Shown: positions 48,501 to 63,001, counted from the stretch's first letter. The stretch is 64,000 nt of DNA from Theocolax elegans (GCA_026168455.1 CM047425.1:85687580-85751579); one strand, 5' to 3'. The notes: generated by a model from the letters alone, not told the origin. Translations and numbers: made by a program.

Positions 48501-50667
48501 TTAACTTTTCAAACTTTTCAAATGAGGTTTTCGCGTTATGTATTGAGAATCTTTGATGGAACATTTCATAATTTTGGTTTTTTATTCCAAGGAACATTTT
48601 AAATTATCATTTTTACGTTAAGTTGCACCTTCTACATATTGTATATTGATCAGTCAGTTTTTTAAATAAAATTCTTTAGATTTCTCGTTTTATGTAAGAT
48701 AAATATTAATCATTAATTATAAAAAAATCATATGTAAGAAAATTACTGAAAAATGTTTAGGTTATTAGTTATACGGATAGAATTAAAAGTTACACTCTTT
48801 TGACACGTCTGAAATAAATAGTCCTACATTTAAATAAATGAATAAATTTAATATTTTTATATTAAGGTTTTCATACTCTAAACTTTTTTTCAGTAAGACA
48901 AAATTGTATATATAAAAGAAACTACTTAATATATTACAGATTTAAAACTACATTCTTACGGTAAAAAAAATAAAATAATAAAGTTCTCTTATAAGTATAT
49001 ATAAATTTCAGTTATAAAAAGTGATTAGATTCTTATTATGGGATATATTAATAGATCCCTATTATGTGAATATTTCACAATTATTTATTTCTAATAACGA
49101 GTGATTTCTTGAAAAAAGACTCTTTTACATGTTTAAAATTTGGTTTGGAATAATAAGTATTTGTTAATTTTCATTAAATTTTGTAAAGGATGTATAATAC
49201 TTAATGCAAAATAATGTTATAAAGTAAAATATAATTTATTATTAATTTTTAAAGACTATAAGAAAAATTATACTTACTACATACCTATATTATTATTCAA
49301 GATAATGAAAAATTCATAATTTCACGGTATACGATAAAATAAATTTAGTAAATTGCAGCGCAGGTTCGCAATCAACGATCTGGAATATCTTTTTGAACAA
49401 GCAATAAAAAAGAAGGAAGTATACGATATATATGTCTCAAAGGGCTGTATATAGCGTTCAGCAGCGTTTGAATTCGTTCGTTTGAAATTTTTTTTGAATT
49501 TTCGGGTGCATATACATCTAAGAACTAAAACTCAGCGAGTGATTTTTTTGACGGAATATCTTTGATAAAAGTACCAAAAGATAGTTTTAAAATTACAATA
49601 AATTTAACATTATTAAAATAAAAAGACGACTGTAATAAATTTTTTCTTTCTTAATTAAAATATGAAAATGGTATCATGGCATTTTAAACGTGTACAAATA
49701 ATCAAAAGTATCAAAATTCGTACGTGAAAACTGCTTTTATAGTTTCAAAGTGAAGTTACAGATCATGAAACATTTTACGAAAATTGTGTTGTAAACTAAA
49801 TCTAAAACTTTTGTTTGCAGTAAAAAGATGTAAAAAAAACTTGGTAAAATTTCTTCAATGCGAACCTTATAATTATTTATATTTTTTTTCTTTCTAATTA
49901 AGCGAATATAATTTGAAATTAAAGTATCTTCATTCGTTTATTAATGATTAGAAGTAATTAATAAAAGTAAAAAACAATATAATATGTCGTACTAAAATCA
50001 ATATTTTTACACGAGCAAATATTTAATAGATCTAATATTAATTATATATGTAAAAACAATTAAATTAGTACGTAAAATATTTTCCTACCAATATAATTGT
50101 TGGTGTAGCTACTAAGGTGCTAGGTTATATCACCTTCAATGCATTTCATTCCAGTTAAAAAGAACTTTTTTCACAAAAAAAAAGATACAGCAAGTTTCAA
50201 AGCCCTTCATCAAAAGATTTATATCGTTCAAACGCTACAATTACTAAAATGAGATCCCTAAAATTTCTGTATTCCATTCTCAGCAATATTCTATAGATTT
50301 TTGAAATTCCAATTTCATCTTTGCAATTAAAATTTTCCTACTGAACATATATGCGTACTGTACCTCAAACATATTATCCAATGAAATATTGCCCGCAAGA
50401 TATCTCAAGCGAAAAAAAATTAGTCTGGTATAAAGTTTTCAGTGAAACTGGGAATAATGTACAAGGTTATTATATCATAATATTATTTTTTAATTGAATT
50501 TAGTATACCCAATTACATAATTAAAACAAAATAATACTTTGAATCTGTACCTGTATAAAAAAGAACTACAAAAAGTAATAATATTATTTTGACAAGACTG
50601 TGCATATGTAACGTAATAAAACGTAATAATCAAATTGAAGATAAAATTTTTAATCAACTGTTGGCAG
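42580..50667. other. Intergenic or upstream intron; AT-rich, few GC-richer patches
   Basis: GC-richer patches at about 43,970-44,120, 46,540-46,790, 47,570-47,700 and 48,050-48,430 have short chance-like frames only. The patch at 47,570 is preceded by an acceptor-like tttgttttatag, so an untranslated exon there is possible but no matching donor is seen. An AT-rich open frame at 45,493-45,738 has no recognised similarity. Part of this stretch probably lies in the 5' intron of the transporter gene. Confidence 0.3.
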
Positions 50668-50675
50668 GAGGAGCC

Positions 50676-50847
50676 ATGGGGATCTACGTGGTGGGAGCGG
50701 CGGGACTCGCCGCCTTTTACGCGGCAGTCCTTGGAGTGGGCGTATGGGCCGCCGCTGTTAAAAGGAGAAAGGCCCCCGGCCGCCAGAACGAGATGATATT
50801 AGCCAATAGGAGCATCGGACTCTTCCTCGGTGTCTTCTCGCTCGTAG
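50676..50847 (+). CDS. SLC5A7-like: SLC5-family (choline transporter-like) gene, first coding exon
   Basis: Encodes the first 57 residues plus one base of codon 58. The ATG at 50,676 lies in a strong context (gagccATGG). It follows an acceptor-like ttggcag at 50,667, where composition jumps from AT-rich to GC-rich, so an upstream 5'UTR exon is implied. The peptide has one hydrophobic segment (about residues 5-28, GLAAFYAAVLGVGVWAA), then a basic loop (VKRRK), an ILANRSIGL motif and the start of a second hydrophobic segment. This matches the N-terminus of SLC5A7/CHT1 (hydrophobic helix ending in VGIWAA, then a loop, then GGRDIGLLVGGF). CHT1 is a plasma-membrane Na+/choline symporter supplying acetylcholine synthesis. 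The exon ends ctcgtag|gtaagg in phase 1. Confidence 0.85.
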
Positions 50848-51089
50848 GTAAGGAACGACAAATCATTTACTTTCGTATATTCACTCTTATTTTCTTAATT
50901 TTTATTTTCTCTATATTTAAGTAAGTTTAATTTTTATTTTTCGTGAAATTAAGAGAACGTCATTTTTAACGCATACGTTATTAAGAGTAATAATTTACTA
51001 TTAATAAAACTACGTGTTGCGACTTTTACAAATAAAAAAAATTTAGATGTCTTTGATAGGATATCATTTGTTTAAAATATATTCCCCAG

Positions 51090-51190
51090 TGGTGCAATTG
51101 CGGTATATCAATCGACAGAGATCGGGAATTGAACCCGGGATCTCCGGGTACGAGTTCACTACTATAATACCGATCACACCATCGTAGGTC
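51090..51190 (-). pseudogene. tRNA-derived relic (tRNA pseudogene or SINE)
   Basis: On the - strand there is a perfect Pol III B box / T-loop (gggttcaattccc, complement of 51,124-51,136) with a mostly paired T stem, preceded by a D-arm-like tcggtattatagtagtga resembling tRNA-Asp/Glu. The anticodon arm is shortened by about 10 nt and no acceptor stem forms, so it is not a working tRNA. Confidence 0.5.
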
Positions 51191-52613
51191 TAAAAATAAA
51201 AAAATTTTTGCTTTTTAAAATTGCACAAATTTTGAATCTACTCGAATACATTAGGCGGGTAATATTATACGATTGAATTGTATCGGTCCTTGAAATTAAA
51301 TACATCAAATAAATTAATAGTGAGTGAAAAGACATTTCTAGCGATTAGGAAGATTTTATTCCGTTAGAATGACATTGGTGATGTTCTGCCGGATTTGTAC
51401 GTAAAAAACTGAATTTTATAATAATACTGTTTTATTAAAGAAAGTAATATTTGACTTGCAAAGGAAATAAAGTGATATACAAAATGAGAATCATAAATAG
51501 TAGATAACGTATTTACTAAAGAAACTAAACCTTATAATTAATAACAATATAATTTTCGGTAAAAGCTATATTTCCATTGTCGGCGTATAGAACAATATCT
51601 CAGTATAAAAAAATGAATGTTTAAATGAGTTTCAATAGTTGGAACTGCGTAAATAATTATAAAATAAGGTAGAAAGACACGGTCTCACATATATAATAAA
51701 GATCTTTCGTTTAATTGCACATCAGTGAGCAGTATATACCTAAGTAATATAAATGAAACGAGCATCTTGCACCAGCATGCTGTAAATAAAAAAAGAGCTT
51801 CCGCTTTGGATAAAAAACTAATAAATTCAGGTGACAAATACCGTGCATTCCATTGTATAATGAGAAACGCTATATTAAATGAGCATTGTGAATCTATAAG
51901 ACAACATTTTTTTAAAAGTAAAAAGAGATTTCCATAGCTCAATATATAAGACCTAGCGTATTGTAATGAATTTAAATAGGAAACAGGTAGTATCACGATT
52001 CCCATATATTCAAAATGCTCTTATATTATATTCATCATCTATTTTATCGATGTATTAAATAAATTTAAATAATTGTAAAAAATTGATAACGTGTTAGTAA
52101 GGAAACTATACGTATGCAAAACAGGAAAAGGGAATAAGTATAGTTCACATCACATCTTCACATCTACAACTTAACTAAAAGTATGAGAAAGAAGAAAGAA
52201 ATTAGAAAGAGAAAGAAGTAAAGAGAATTTTTTGATTAAATAAGAGTTATGAAAACCTAGATTGGTATACGATTTTTCCTAAGGAATTTCACGAGGTAGA
52301 GAGAAAACGTACAGTGAAAACCTATATGAAAAAAGTAAATAAATAGGTCTATGCAGGGAAGTTCCGGTCTCGAGTATCAGTTAGAAGTTAGATTCACGAA
52401 GTTTTCACGCCAGCTGGAATATTAATTTACGTCAGTCATCTACACGAATGCATCTCTAATACGGAAGGTATTTCTCACCTTTGAAAATCAATCAAAGAAT
52501 AGGGTTACACTAGCCAGTCCACGAAAGCAGGAAAACATCGGACCCTTGCTGCGAAGAAAGCAAGGCATCAAATGCGCTTTTGTGTTCTAAAAATATATAT
52601 TTCCTTGTACTCA

Positions 52614-53590
52614 CAAGGAGAGTATCAATCCTTCGGGAAAGGCTTCTTCACTAAACTCTAGGATATGATTCCTGCTATAAAAATATGAAAATACCCGGAG
52701 TTTCAGATTTTTAGTTTCAATGCCTCATTTTACGGAATTTATCAATAAATAAGAACAAAATTCCACAAACAAAAAGTTTAAATTTGGTTGCGTATAACAT
52801 TAAAACAAATAAACTCTTAGGTTTAAATCCAAAAGAAACCTGAGTTGATGTATATTTGTTTTAAAACAAAAGAAAACTCAAATATTTTAATTTAGTCAAA
52901 AGTTACGGAAGAAAGAAAAATATAAAGATAGTTTGGCCTAAAAATCAATAAATACTATACTAAAAGTGTATAGTAAAAATGCCTAATTTTAGTCGTTTTT
53001 CGTTATTTTTTCGTAAATTTTTATTGAAACCAAATTTTTTGACTATCTTCTAATGAAAAGCAAAAAATACAGCGTTAAAGTATAGCAATCAAAGAAGTTT
53101 TAGTTCACAAAAAGAAGAATTAAAAAGAATTTTTTATTATGAAAAAAATTAATTAAAAAAATAAAGTAATAATTTTTTTGCATTTTTTACATTCAAAAAA
53201 CTATTTATACTTTTTTTTCTCAATTTGATGATAAATTTTCCCAACAAAATTTGATGGAAGGTATCCAAAACTATGTAGGAAAAAGTCGACATTACGATAG
53301 AGTATGATGTATGCCATAAATAATATCTAAGAGAATCGAAAAAAAATTGTATCTGTTTAGGTCTTAATGGGTTAAATGTATTAATTTTTATGCCAAACTA
53401 TCTTTTTATTCTTCTTTCTTCCGTAACTTTTAATCAAATTAAAATATTCGAGCTTTCTTTTTTTAAATCAAATCCATTTGATCTCAACTTTCTTCTGAAA
53501 TTGAGTTTTAGTACATATCTATACTTTTGTTTCAGAGTTAGAAACAATCAAAATTAAAATTACCTTTTACGACATTTTTCTTGTTTGCTT
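52614..53590. mobile_element. Older copy of the 29.5-kb foldback family, with extra DNA in its loop
   Basis: The left end acaaggagagtatcaatcct recalls the intact terminus acaaggagaggttccacctt. The inner arms match well: left caaatattttaatttagtca (about 52,879) and aagttacggaagaaag, with the inverse ctttcttccgtaactttt near 53,420. About 400 bp of unrelated AT-rich DNA lies between the arms (about 52,960-53,375), where the copy at 29,525 has only a short loop. The insert's right edge reads aatgggttaa, the inverse of a TTAACCCATT motif. The outer right end is not found. Confidence 0.6.
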
Positions 53591-56500
53591 ATGAATTCCG
53601 ACAAAAGGTCATTGGCATCTGTAACAGCAGCTTTCTTTATATTGAATGAGTCGTCAGGGCTTGACATTTACTTATTTGAAATAAGAAACTCTTATTTTCT
53701 ATTAAATAAATTAAGTATCATTGGTATATCTCTTTTTAAAAATAAATTTTATTTATTATGTTACATGCAAGTTGAATCGAATTATTTGAACCGTACCCAC
53801 GATTTCTGAATCTTTTCGTCGTAGGCCTAACTCTAGAAAGAAAGTTTAGGTCAAAACAGGGTGTGGGTAGGCGAGTTATTCATTAGCTTCACTTGCCCTC
53901 TCGATTTAAAATTGGACTTTTCTATATTAACTTGTGTTATTAATTTAACCATAACACTTTAATTTCACTAACGCTCTTAAATATAAATTCCTTACGAAAC
54001 GAAAGGTATAAACGAAAAAATAACGGAGAATATATGAACCATATACAGGTATACTTTTGTTAGTCAAAAAATTAGTATTATAAAACCAATACCATGAAAC
54101 CTTTAAAATTTTTAAACAATTTAGTTGTACAATTATCACCGCATATTATCGGTTATTCTTACGTACGTATGATATGATAACATTATATTATAGGAACAAA
54201 GAATTTTAATTTGTGTAATAACAAATTGTATTTTGTACAATTTGTTTTAATAAACAGTAAGTTATATATAAATATATATATTACCTAAATTTTCTTAATC
54301 GATACTTTAAAATCTTAGGGATTTAAAATGGGGAGCAGTTTATAAACGATTAAAATTTCAATTTAATTTATTTTACAATACCGCATTAATAATGGAGAGT
54401 ATTTGGAAATGACGTAAGTTGTGCAAAGGTCGAGACGCTTAGTCCATTTGCTTTTATCTGAAAGCCTCACATTCCTCGGCCACCAGCCCTTTCAACCCGC
54501 TTTTCTGGAACCTTGAGATAAACCATTGTTTCGTTGTCACGGAAATGCGACCGTAAACGTTAATAAAGGATCCCTAGGATTTCGAGAATGTAGGCACATC
54601 ACATTTTGGAGTTTGGTAATAAATTATTAATTTGTATTGCGTGCACTTTGCTCCCTTGATAGAAGAAACTTTTTCGATAGTAAAAAATGTGCTAAAAACC
54701 TTTTTCATAAATATGTTTTAACACTTTACGGTTATAAATATATAATTTCTAGAATATAACGGAATAAAAGTGTATTGTGAGAGTGCCATATATCCAGTAT
54801 GAACGATAGTGCATCCGCATCCATTTTTACAGACTATCCATTGTCAATTTTTTTACGTTTTATAGCTTTTGGAGAATAAGTGATCGTTATGTGTAGTATG
54901 TAAAAACATAGAAACTAAGCTTTATTATTGTATGGAGTTTAATAGTGATAGTTAGTCAAAAAAAAGAGGTGTCATAAATGATTTTTTGTCAAATTAATTT
55001 TTAAGCAAAAAAGGGCTACCGACTGAAGTGTACAGGCAATTGACGAAATAAAAATGTTTATAAAAAGTTTACAAATAAAAAATAGAGAAAAAAATATAAA
55101 TTTCTGCGTATCTCGCAAACTTTGTTGGGCGTTAGCAAGTTCTAGCGTAAACTCTTAAGGTGAAGAGTAGGGTAAACCCACCGATAGATTACGGTAAAAA
55201 GAGAGGTTCCTCCTATTCTTTTTGGGATGCTTTTCTCAGTATCCAACCTCCCTTTGAGACTACAAATTTATTTCTTTTAATATCTCAGAAAAGAAACTTT
55301 ACAAACGTATATTTAAATATTATCTATAAAATCTTGTGTAGAGTTGGTATTACACAAACTTATACTAAGCATATTTACAATAAAACTTGAATTTATAGAC
55401 AAAAGAAGAAATTTCTTATGTTGTACTAGAAAAACAACTACCATACGTTACAAGTATTTTATAATGCTAATGAATCAAATAAACGCATAAAATTTTTGCA
55501 AATTAAAAACATTCATTATAGTGTATATACTTTCAGAATCGAAAAAAATATAATTTTGTTGTTGCAAATTGTTAAGGAACCATGAATGGAATTACTTTTT
55601 CGACATAATTTATCGACAATAAATGACAAGAAGACCCAATAAAATCACATTTACAGAAATACGGTTTTCGCGGACTGGATTATTATCGTCCGAAAGTTAA
55701 TTTTCAGAAACACGCTTTGCAAGAAAAGTGAGCAAACACTTGTATTATTCGTGGGCAAAGCAAAGTCTCGTAGAATTCACATTTTATATACCGCGTATAA
55801 TTCCGTTTTCTGGAATGAACGACTACTGGGTGTATTACTTTCAACGAGGAAAGCGTAGGAGAAGAAAGCGAGCGAGCCAGCCAGCCTTCCAGCCTCTCTT
55901 TGACAAGACCGGAACAAAGTTCTTATTCCGCGTCGAGTGGGCCTAGTCGCAAAAGTGGCTTTTGTACGGCCACGATGTTCTCCAAGAACCGCAAAAAAAT
56001 CGACGAACGACAGTAAGACAGGGAATCGTCCGGGGCTCGATTCGCCTTAATTAGAGGCGCGAGCGAGCTCCCTTTAATTATGTCGGAAATAGTGCGGGTA
56101 CGAAAAAGAGAAGGAAATACAGCCAAGTTTGAGCTAACGACCGCGCAGGTGTACACCTCGATGAAAAATGTGCTCGGGGACTCTCGGGAATTGGTGCTTT
56201 TTCATCGTTACGTTTAATTAAAATTTATAGCGATATTTCCAAGGAGTGAACCGAACCACAAGTACCTATTGTCGATGGATTCGGTTCGAATAATTTTTAC
56301 ACGACAACGGAGTTTCCTTGTATAGGGAATTCAATGTTTCCACTCACCGGAGATTCGTTATTTACGCAAATCAATGTCTCATAACAGAAAAATACTGATT
56401 TCGGTTTAGTTGAAGAATAAATGAGGACATTATCGTGGGCAAGGAAATTGTGAAAAACTAGCTCTTGCTCGAGGAAATTGCTATCTATCTTTATTCACTC

Positions 56501-59500
56501 ACTTTTTTAAGAGAATACAGACGCAAGTCATAAATAGTAGGTTCATTTTATTTTATTAAATTCGAATTTTTATCATTTGGACTTTGAGTTAAAGTAATAT
56601 CAGATTTTATTACAAACCAATATTATAAATAATAATTTTTAAATGAATGTAGAAACTTTCTTAGTTATACAAAGGAGCGACTGAAATTACATTTACGAAC
56701 GATTACTTTTTTAATTTTCGTTTATGAAAATTTTACGAGTTTCAAACAATTAAATAATAACTTTTGTGTAACAACTATGTAATAACTTTTTATATTAAAA
56801 ATTGTTGTAGTGAATCATACGTTCGCGAAAATGATGTTTATTAAATATACATGATATATTTTTTACAAAACAAAACCTGATCTACTATAACGCTGCTTGC
56901 AAGACGGTATATAATTAAATGATAGTAGTTGGTATCGAACATTACCAAAATTTAATTTATTAAACTTTTATAAAATATATTAAATTTACTAATCCGCTAA
57001 ATAATATTCTAGCCAAAATGAAGCGATATAATACGGTCTATTATAGTTGACACAATTATTATAAATCGATGCCGCAAACTGCTTGACTACGAAGCAGATG
57101 AAAACTTGCGTGTTTCCTATATGATGCGACACTGTACACTAATGACTCCTCTGGCGAAGCAAGGCGGTCGTGTTCATCGGTTACCAGTGTCTATCCCGAG
57201 GCTGTGCCTCAATGTTACTTTGAGGTAGAACCATCGTGGACTTGTTCGATGAACCTTGCACGACTAGTTACCGACTATCAAATTAGACTTTTTATTCCAT
57301 CGCATAAACTTTATTTCACGTGATAAACTATTAACGAATTTCACAATGTAATCAAACAATTTTAATAAACATATTATTAAAGTAATTAATACTTTTGCAT
57401 TAAATTCGATAGTAATTATCGATATAAAGTTTAGTAACTTTTGTGTCAAATACAATTTTCCGTTAGCTAGATCAATTAAATTTTGTTCACCCGACGTGGA
57501 AATAGTACGCGAAGCGTGCATTATATCACATAGTTAAGACAAACCTTAAAATACATTCAAGAGAAAACCGATAAATCTGTAAGGAAACGTCTTCCACATC
57601 TATCGACATAAATTCATAAATTTCCAATATATATACAAGAGTCGTTATTCCGGTGGTCCTCAATCACGTAATAATCGAGCGCGACGGCGTCGTTCAAAAC
57701 GTATCGAAAACGCCATCGTGCCGGATACGAAAATCTCACGAGTAAACTTTGGCCTTGACTCGAGGAAGTCGCCGCGAAATTAAACATCGAGAAATGCAGC
57801 ATATTCGTCTTACTCGTACATACATAAATATGATCGTATAGGCAGGCTGAGCTAGTCACCGGGGAAATCTAAATACATAACCGACTGACAAGGAGAGGCT
57901 GCAGGAGCCCGAAAACCGGAAGGGAAGCATTGCCTTTGTTTCGCCTCCATCCCCCGCCCGAATTAATGCATGAAATGTTTGATTGCGAACCGGCTGAGTT
58001 CTGGTTATAATGAGGGACGAGTTTGCTATAATGGGAAATTTACTTCGGTAACTTGCTGACTTGCAGACTCGTCTTTTAAATTTCAATGGCGGACGATGTA
58101 TACTTTTATTATATATTTATATTACGTAAACCCCCTATAGAAGATTGCAATATTCATTTAATAATATTTTAATGAGATACCTATTATCCTAAATATTAAA
58201 CGGTAGTTTTCTTAAATAACTATATTCTTTCAAAATTTTCTTTCTAAATCAGACATATATTCTTTCCTTATCTTTCCGATATAGAACTTACTTCCTCGAC
58301 TCGTTAAGCTAATATGATTACAAGGGATGAGGAGAAGTGTTGTATAGTTCTGTTGTTGGAGTCAAGATGAGAGTCGTATCAATTATACGAGAGTACTACT
58401 TGAGGGAAAGCATTGGTTTACGTTACTTCTGCAAAGTGCCCTAGCACCATGCCCTAGTATTGATAGATTTAAACATCACGCACAACAGTTACAAAATTGG
58501 AAATCGTAGTTTGTTTAACATATCTTGTTAGCAAAAATATTACTTTTTAATTTACACTTTAATCGTTATATTTCTACGACAATCATGCGAGTGGAAAAAA
58601 AACATGTCCGAGTTACGTATAATATTTTTTGCTCATGGTGCGTAAATTCGTGATAAACAGTTACTTTTCGAGTTAACTTTTTCAACACATGTAATAAAGA
58701 AAAACAAAATAATGCGTGAAAAAGCTCTTTTTACGGGAAAAAAGCATTTTACACTCTTGTTATTGTATAATATATTATAATTATAACAAGCTGAATATAT
58801 TTTATGAATTATCAATTTAGTACATTGAATTATTTTTTTGTAAGGAAAAGATTCTGGTATACGTATAAAAAGGTTTATCGTTATCATACACCTGTATGCG
58901 AACGTCTAATGGATTTTATAAAGCTATTAAACAATATAAGAATGAACCAGAAAATTTCATTCGCTCATTCGTTCAAAGCGTTCTAAATGTAAACTTCCAT
59001 ATTGTGTTCAATAGTTTGCTAAAGCCTTTTACTCTCCGTATCAATTTTGCTAATAAAAACATCGTTGGAAAAACTTTCTATAGGCACCTATTTATGGTTA
59101 GTAAAATAAATAATATCAAATTGATTGAATGCATAACTTTTATAAGCCTAAAAGTGTTTGAATTTTATTTTTTTAGGATCCTCACAAAATATTGTTAATT
59201 ATTTAACTTTGTCTAAAGAAATTTGTTTGTTATATGTAACAAATTTTTATTTTTATTTTATAAATTATAAATTAAGGAAGTGTAATTTTATTTAGTTTTA
59301 TTTAAAATTTATGTATTGTTTAATAATATAGTTATTCATATACTAAGGGAATACAAAAGGCGTTTATTCCATCGGATAAAAGATTTATAGTCATTCATCT
59401 AAGGGAATAATCACTTTTTACTTTCGAAGTATATAAAATTTTTCACCCAAATCATCCTGAAAAGGTTACTTTATTTGATATCAACGACAATTTAATATAT

Positions 59501-61982
59501 TCTTTGTATATCAACTTAAATTTTCTTGTTTGTATTCTACTTTTTGGCTTCCTTTGCTCAAAAAATTTAAGTCTTGACTAAAAATGTGTTGGTTACTATT
59601 AACGACAACGTAAATGCGGGAACTAAAAAGTGAGACCCCAGAATAAAAAGTGACTGTCGAGAGTAAAAAGTACTTTTGCTCGTTAGAGAATAAAAAAATG
59701 TTACTCCCCCGTTTGAAGTCACTAGTGAACTTTTCGGGCAGTTCAGGTGAAAAATACATTTCTTCATATTGATTACAGTTGCACTAAATTAAAAAATTAA
59801 ATTATCTATAATTTATAACAACGTATGAAAAAGTATAGTAAATCAAAGAACTATATTACGATTTCATGTTGCAATCAACCATTAGGTTAATGAACTAGTC
59901 TGAATGCGATCGAGGAACAGATAGATGAGAGGAAAGAAGATAGAACGTGGAGACAGGAGAAATATGAAAGAGTCGAATAAAAAAAAGGGAATGAAAAACT
60001 GAGACAAAAATGAAAGCGTGCTCTTAGTTTAAAGAGGTCCAAAAATGTTCTGTCAAGTTGACAAAGCTACAAAAGATAAAAATTTGAAACTAGACTAAAC
60101 GTTTCTATATATATGTCGAATACTCAAAATTTCGCATTAAATTAAAAGTTGCACTCAAAAATTCGTTAATTTTTTAACAATTAATAATATTTGTTTTCGG
60201 CTATAGCAATTTTACTGAAGTTGTTAATAAATGTATAAAAACTAATGTATATGAAACGTAAATTATATCTTTAGAGACTAAAATGACAATAGTTCGATTT
60301 ATACTGTATATCTTGATGATGATCTCTGTAACATTAAAAAAAGATAATATTAATTATAAATAAAAATATCATACAGTTGAAGTAAGTACATAAGCGGTAG
60401 AAAAGATTTGGTAGTTTTAATAATGCACTTTAATCATTCGCGGTGAAAATTACATTCCATGGAGTCCTACCGTTTCTCAGCTAAATGAAATGCAAAACAT
60501 GTACGTCCATTGCAATTAGCAAAGAGAGTTGATGCCGAAAACTCGTTTTGCTATAATGCGATTAAAATGGATTCTTTATGGGACTTAGCTATGCAATTGG
60601 ACAAGCTTTCGATATTGAATTTTATTTATATCATACACGCGCGTTACGATCGCAGTGACGTATAACATGGTTGCAGTACGACGTTGCCGCGATATATTTT
60701 CGACAGATTTTTCTTTTATGATAGTATGTATATAGAGCTTTTATAAATCGGCTTTCCAATCTGAAAATATATCGTCGAGAAAATATTTTTTTATCGTCGA
60801 ATGAGAACAAAAATCAGAAAGATTTATTTTGCACCTGATTCAGATTTGCTATTTTATACTTTTCGTATTTAAATATATAAATTATTATTTTCATTAAATA
60901 ATACATATACAAAATAAAGGATTACAGTATGTGACAATTTTAACCTAGGCATGTTTACACTATGTCAAATTTAATAAAGTTTCATTTACGTATATGACGG
61001 GTTTACAAATATACTTTTAATTATAGTTACAGTGAGATAGCATCATTTTGCACGATAGACTTGCCATTATGTAAGTTAATTTAGGTATAAAATACTATAA
61101 GGTTTAAAATTAATTAGAAAATAAAATTTTGAATAAGATTTTAAACTTAAGGATAAATATGATATTTAAATAAAGTGTCTCGAAATGTATTCTAAGTATC
61201 TGCTCTAGTGCCTTTTCACTTTTAAATTTTCCTGCTATAAAATTTTGGTTTGCGAAACAAGACAACGTTGCTAGATGTTACTGTTGTTCAAAACTGTGTC
61301 AATGTAACATACGCTAAAAAGGATTGCGCAAATATAAAAATATTGTAATATATTTTAGTATATTGTGTAAATCTAAATATTTCTTATTTTTATCACGAAA
61401 TTTTTTTTAATTTTATTTCACGTCGCTCATTTTATGCTCCCAATTTAGTGCTAATCTGCGATGGAGGTCTTATGATATGCAGCAATTACAAAATATGCAC
61501 AAGGAAAAATGATAAAAAGAATCTATAAAACGCTTTAAGCTTAAATTTGGAAAATAATAAAGAATTTGCACATATAAAGTAACATCTTAGCTCTGGAATT
61601 AATAGAGATTTGAAACATTTATCAAGTTTTTGTATTACATTGTTACGTATATTAATAAATCGAAAAAAGGGCAACAGGCTCGGGGTTGCTACCGTGGACT
61701 GGCTTCTTATCGTCTTCGTATGTCGCTTGCTTCCCTGGACAATATATATACTTATAAAGAAGTCATCCAATAAATGTAAAAATACATTTATATTTAAAAA
61801 AATAAATATTCTGAAAAAGATGAAAAAAATTGTGGATTTATTTTCGTCTGGAATGCAAACTAAAACATATTATTTTTAGAATTTTAATATAATTAGGTAT
61901 TTTTTCTAATATAGCTACAAATATAACCATTTAATATTTAAAAACCTGCAAAATAGAAAATACTTCTAGTTACAATTACTTA

Positions 61983-61983
<1 letters not shown>

Positions 61984-62018
<35 letters not shown>
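61984..62018. repeat. (ATT)n microsatellite
   Basis: About eleven uninterrupted ATT units. Confidence 0.95.
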
Positions 62019-62020
<2 letters not shown>

Positions 62021-63001
62021 TACTATAATTATTAGCATTAAAAATCTGAATATAGTTACATTGATTATTACAATTTAGCCTGTTAACTATTATACTTAAT
62101 CAAATAAATATATAGCGTAAATTATTTACTTCAAAAGAATAATTTAACGTAACCAAATAATTTAAATAACGTAACAAATAAATGAAGCAAAAATTATAAT
62201 TTAAAATGCAATAATAAAAAGTGAAGAATTTAATAGTAGAATTTAAAATACAAAATTTATACTCTATAATAACTACTGTCTTTCTAGTCAATTATTTCTA
62301 CTACTTGGCGCGATAGTATAAAATTCTATATAATTCATTGAACTAAAAAAGTAATCCATCAAAAATTTAAAAGATGTAGTTGGTTCTTTTTTAATGCGTA
62401 TTATTTGAATGCTACTATAAAATACCCGGTATGATAGGAAGTGGATATCATTTTTACAGATCTTTTATATATTTGTGTGTATTGACCTTTCATCACATGG
62501 CTAATAGAAGAAAAAAAATCTTATTGGACATCTAGAGTGACATAGATGTAGTGTAAAAGCAATGTATCACGTATTAGATAAAATGTATAAACAATACCTA
62601 TATTTATTACGGAAGTAAATTGGTCTTTTTAATGTACAACTGTAATTAAATAGATTAGGTCATTAAAATTTTAAGAAATAGGTTACTCCCAAACCTACTG
62701 TTGGATAAGCGATTAGTGAAAAAAAATTAAAAAAGAACCATTTACCTGTATATAACTGCGTATAAGCCTATTTCGCGTATTTTGGTGTAAGCGGCTCTAT
62801 GTGCTGGTAGAGATATTCTCCTAAACCTAATTCAGCTTCTACTCACAATGCGTATAGTCTTAATAATCACCGTAAAAATTTATAACGTATTAGATGGGTT
62901 ATGTATATATAGGTATATCAGCTTATTAATGCAAATAACTTTACACCGTAAATTTCTATTTATTGTATTAATAACAACGATTAAATATTTGTGTGTTTCA
63001 G

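Larger units (their letters stand above)
50848..63001 (+). other. Large intron of the transporter gene (12.15 kb, phase 1)
   Basis: Bounded by g|gtaagg and gtgtgtttcag|c. It is mostly AT-rich and contains a tRNA-like relic (about 51,090-51,190), an old foldback (about 52,614-53,590), GC-richer patches at about 55,690-56,200, 57,070-57,250 and 57,640-58,080 that lack convincing exons, an imperfect ~20-bp repeat with taaaaagt cores (about 59,617-59,675), and an (ATT)n microsatellite (about 61,984-62,018). The open frames in it look like chance. Confidence 0.8.

Noticed and set aside
58804..59198. Two overlapping frames of 60 and 100 codons
   Set aside because: AT-rich composition with Phe/Asn/Ile/Lys-heavy peptides, typical of chance frames in an intron.
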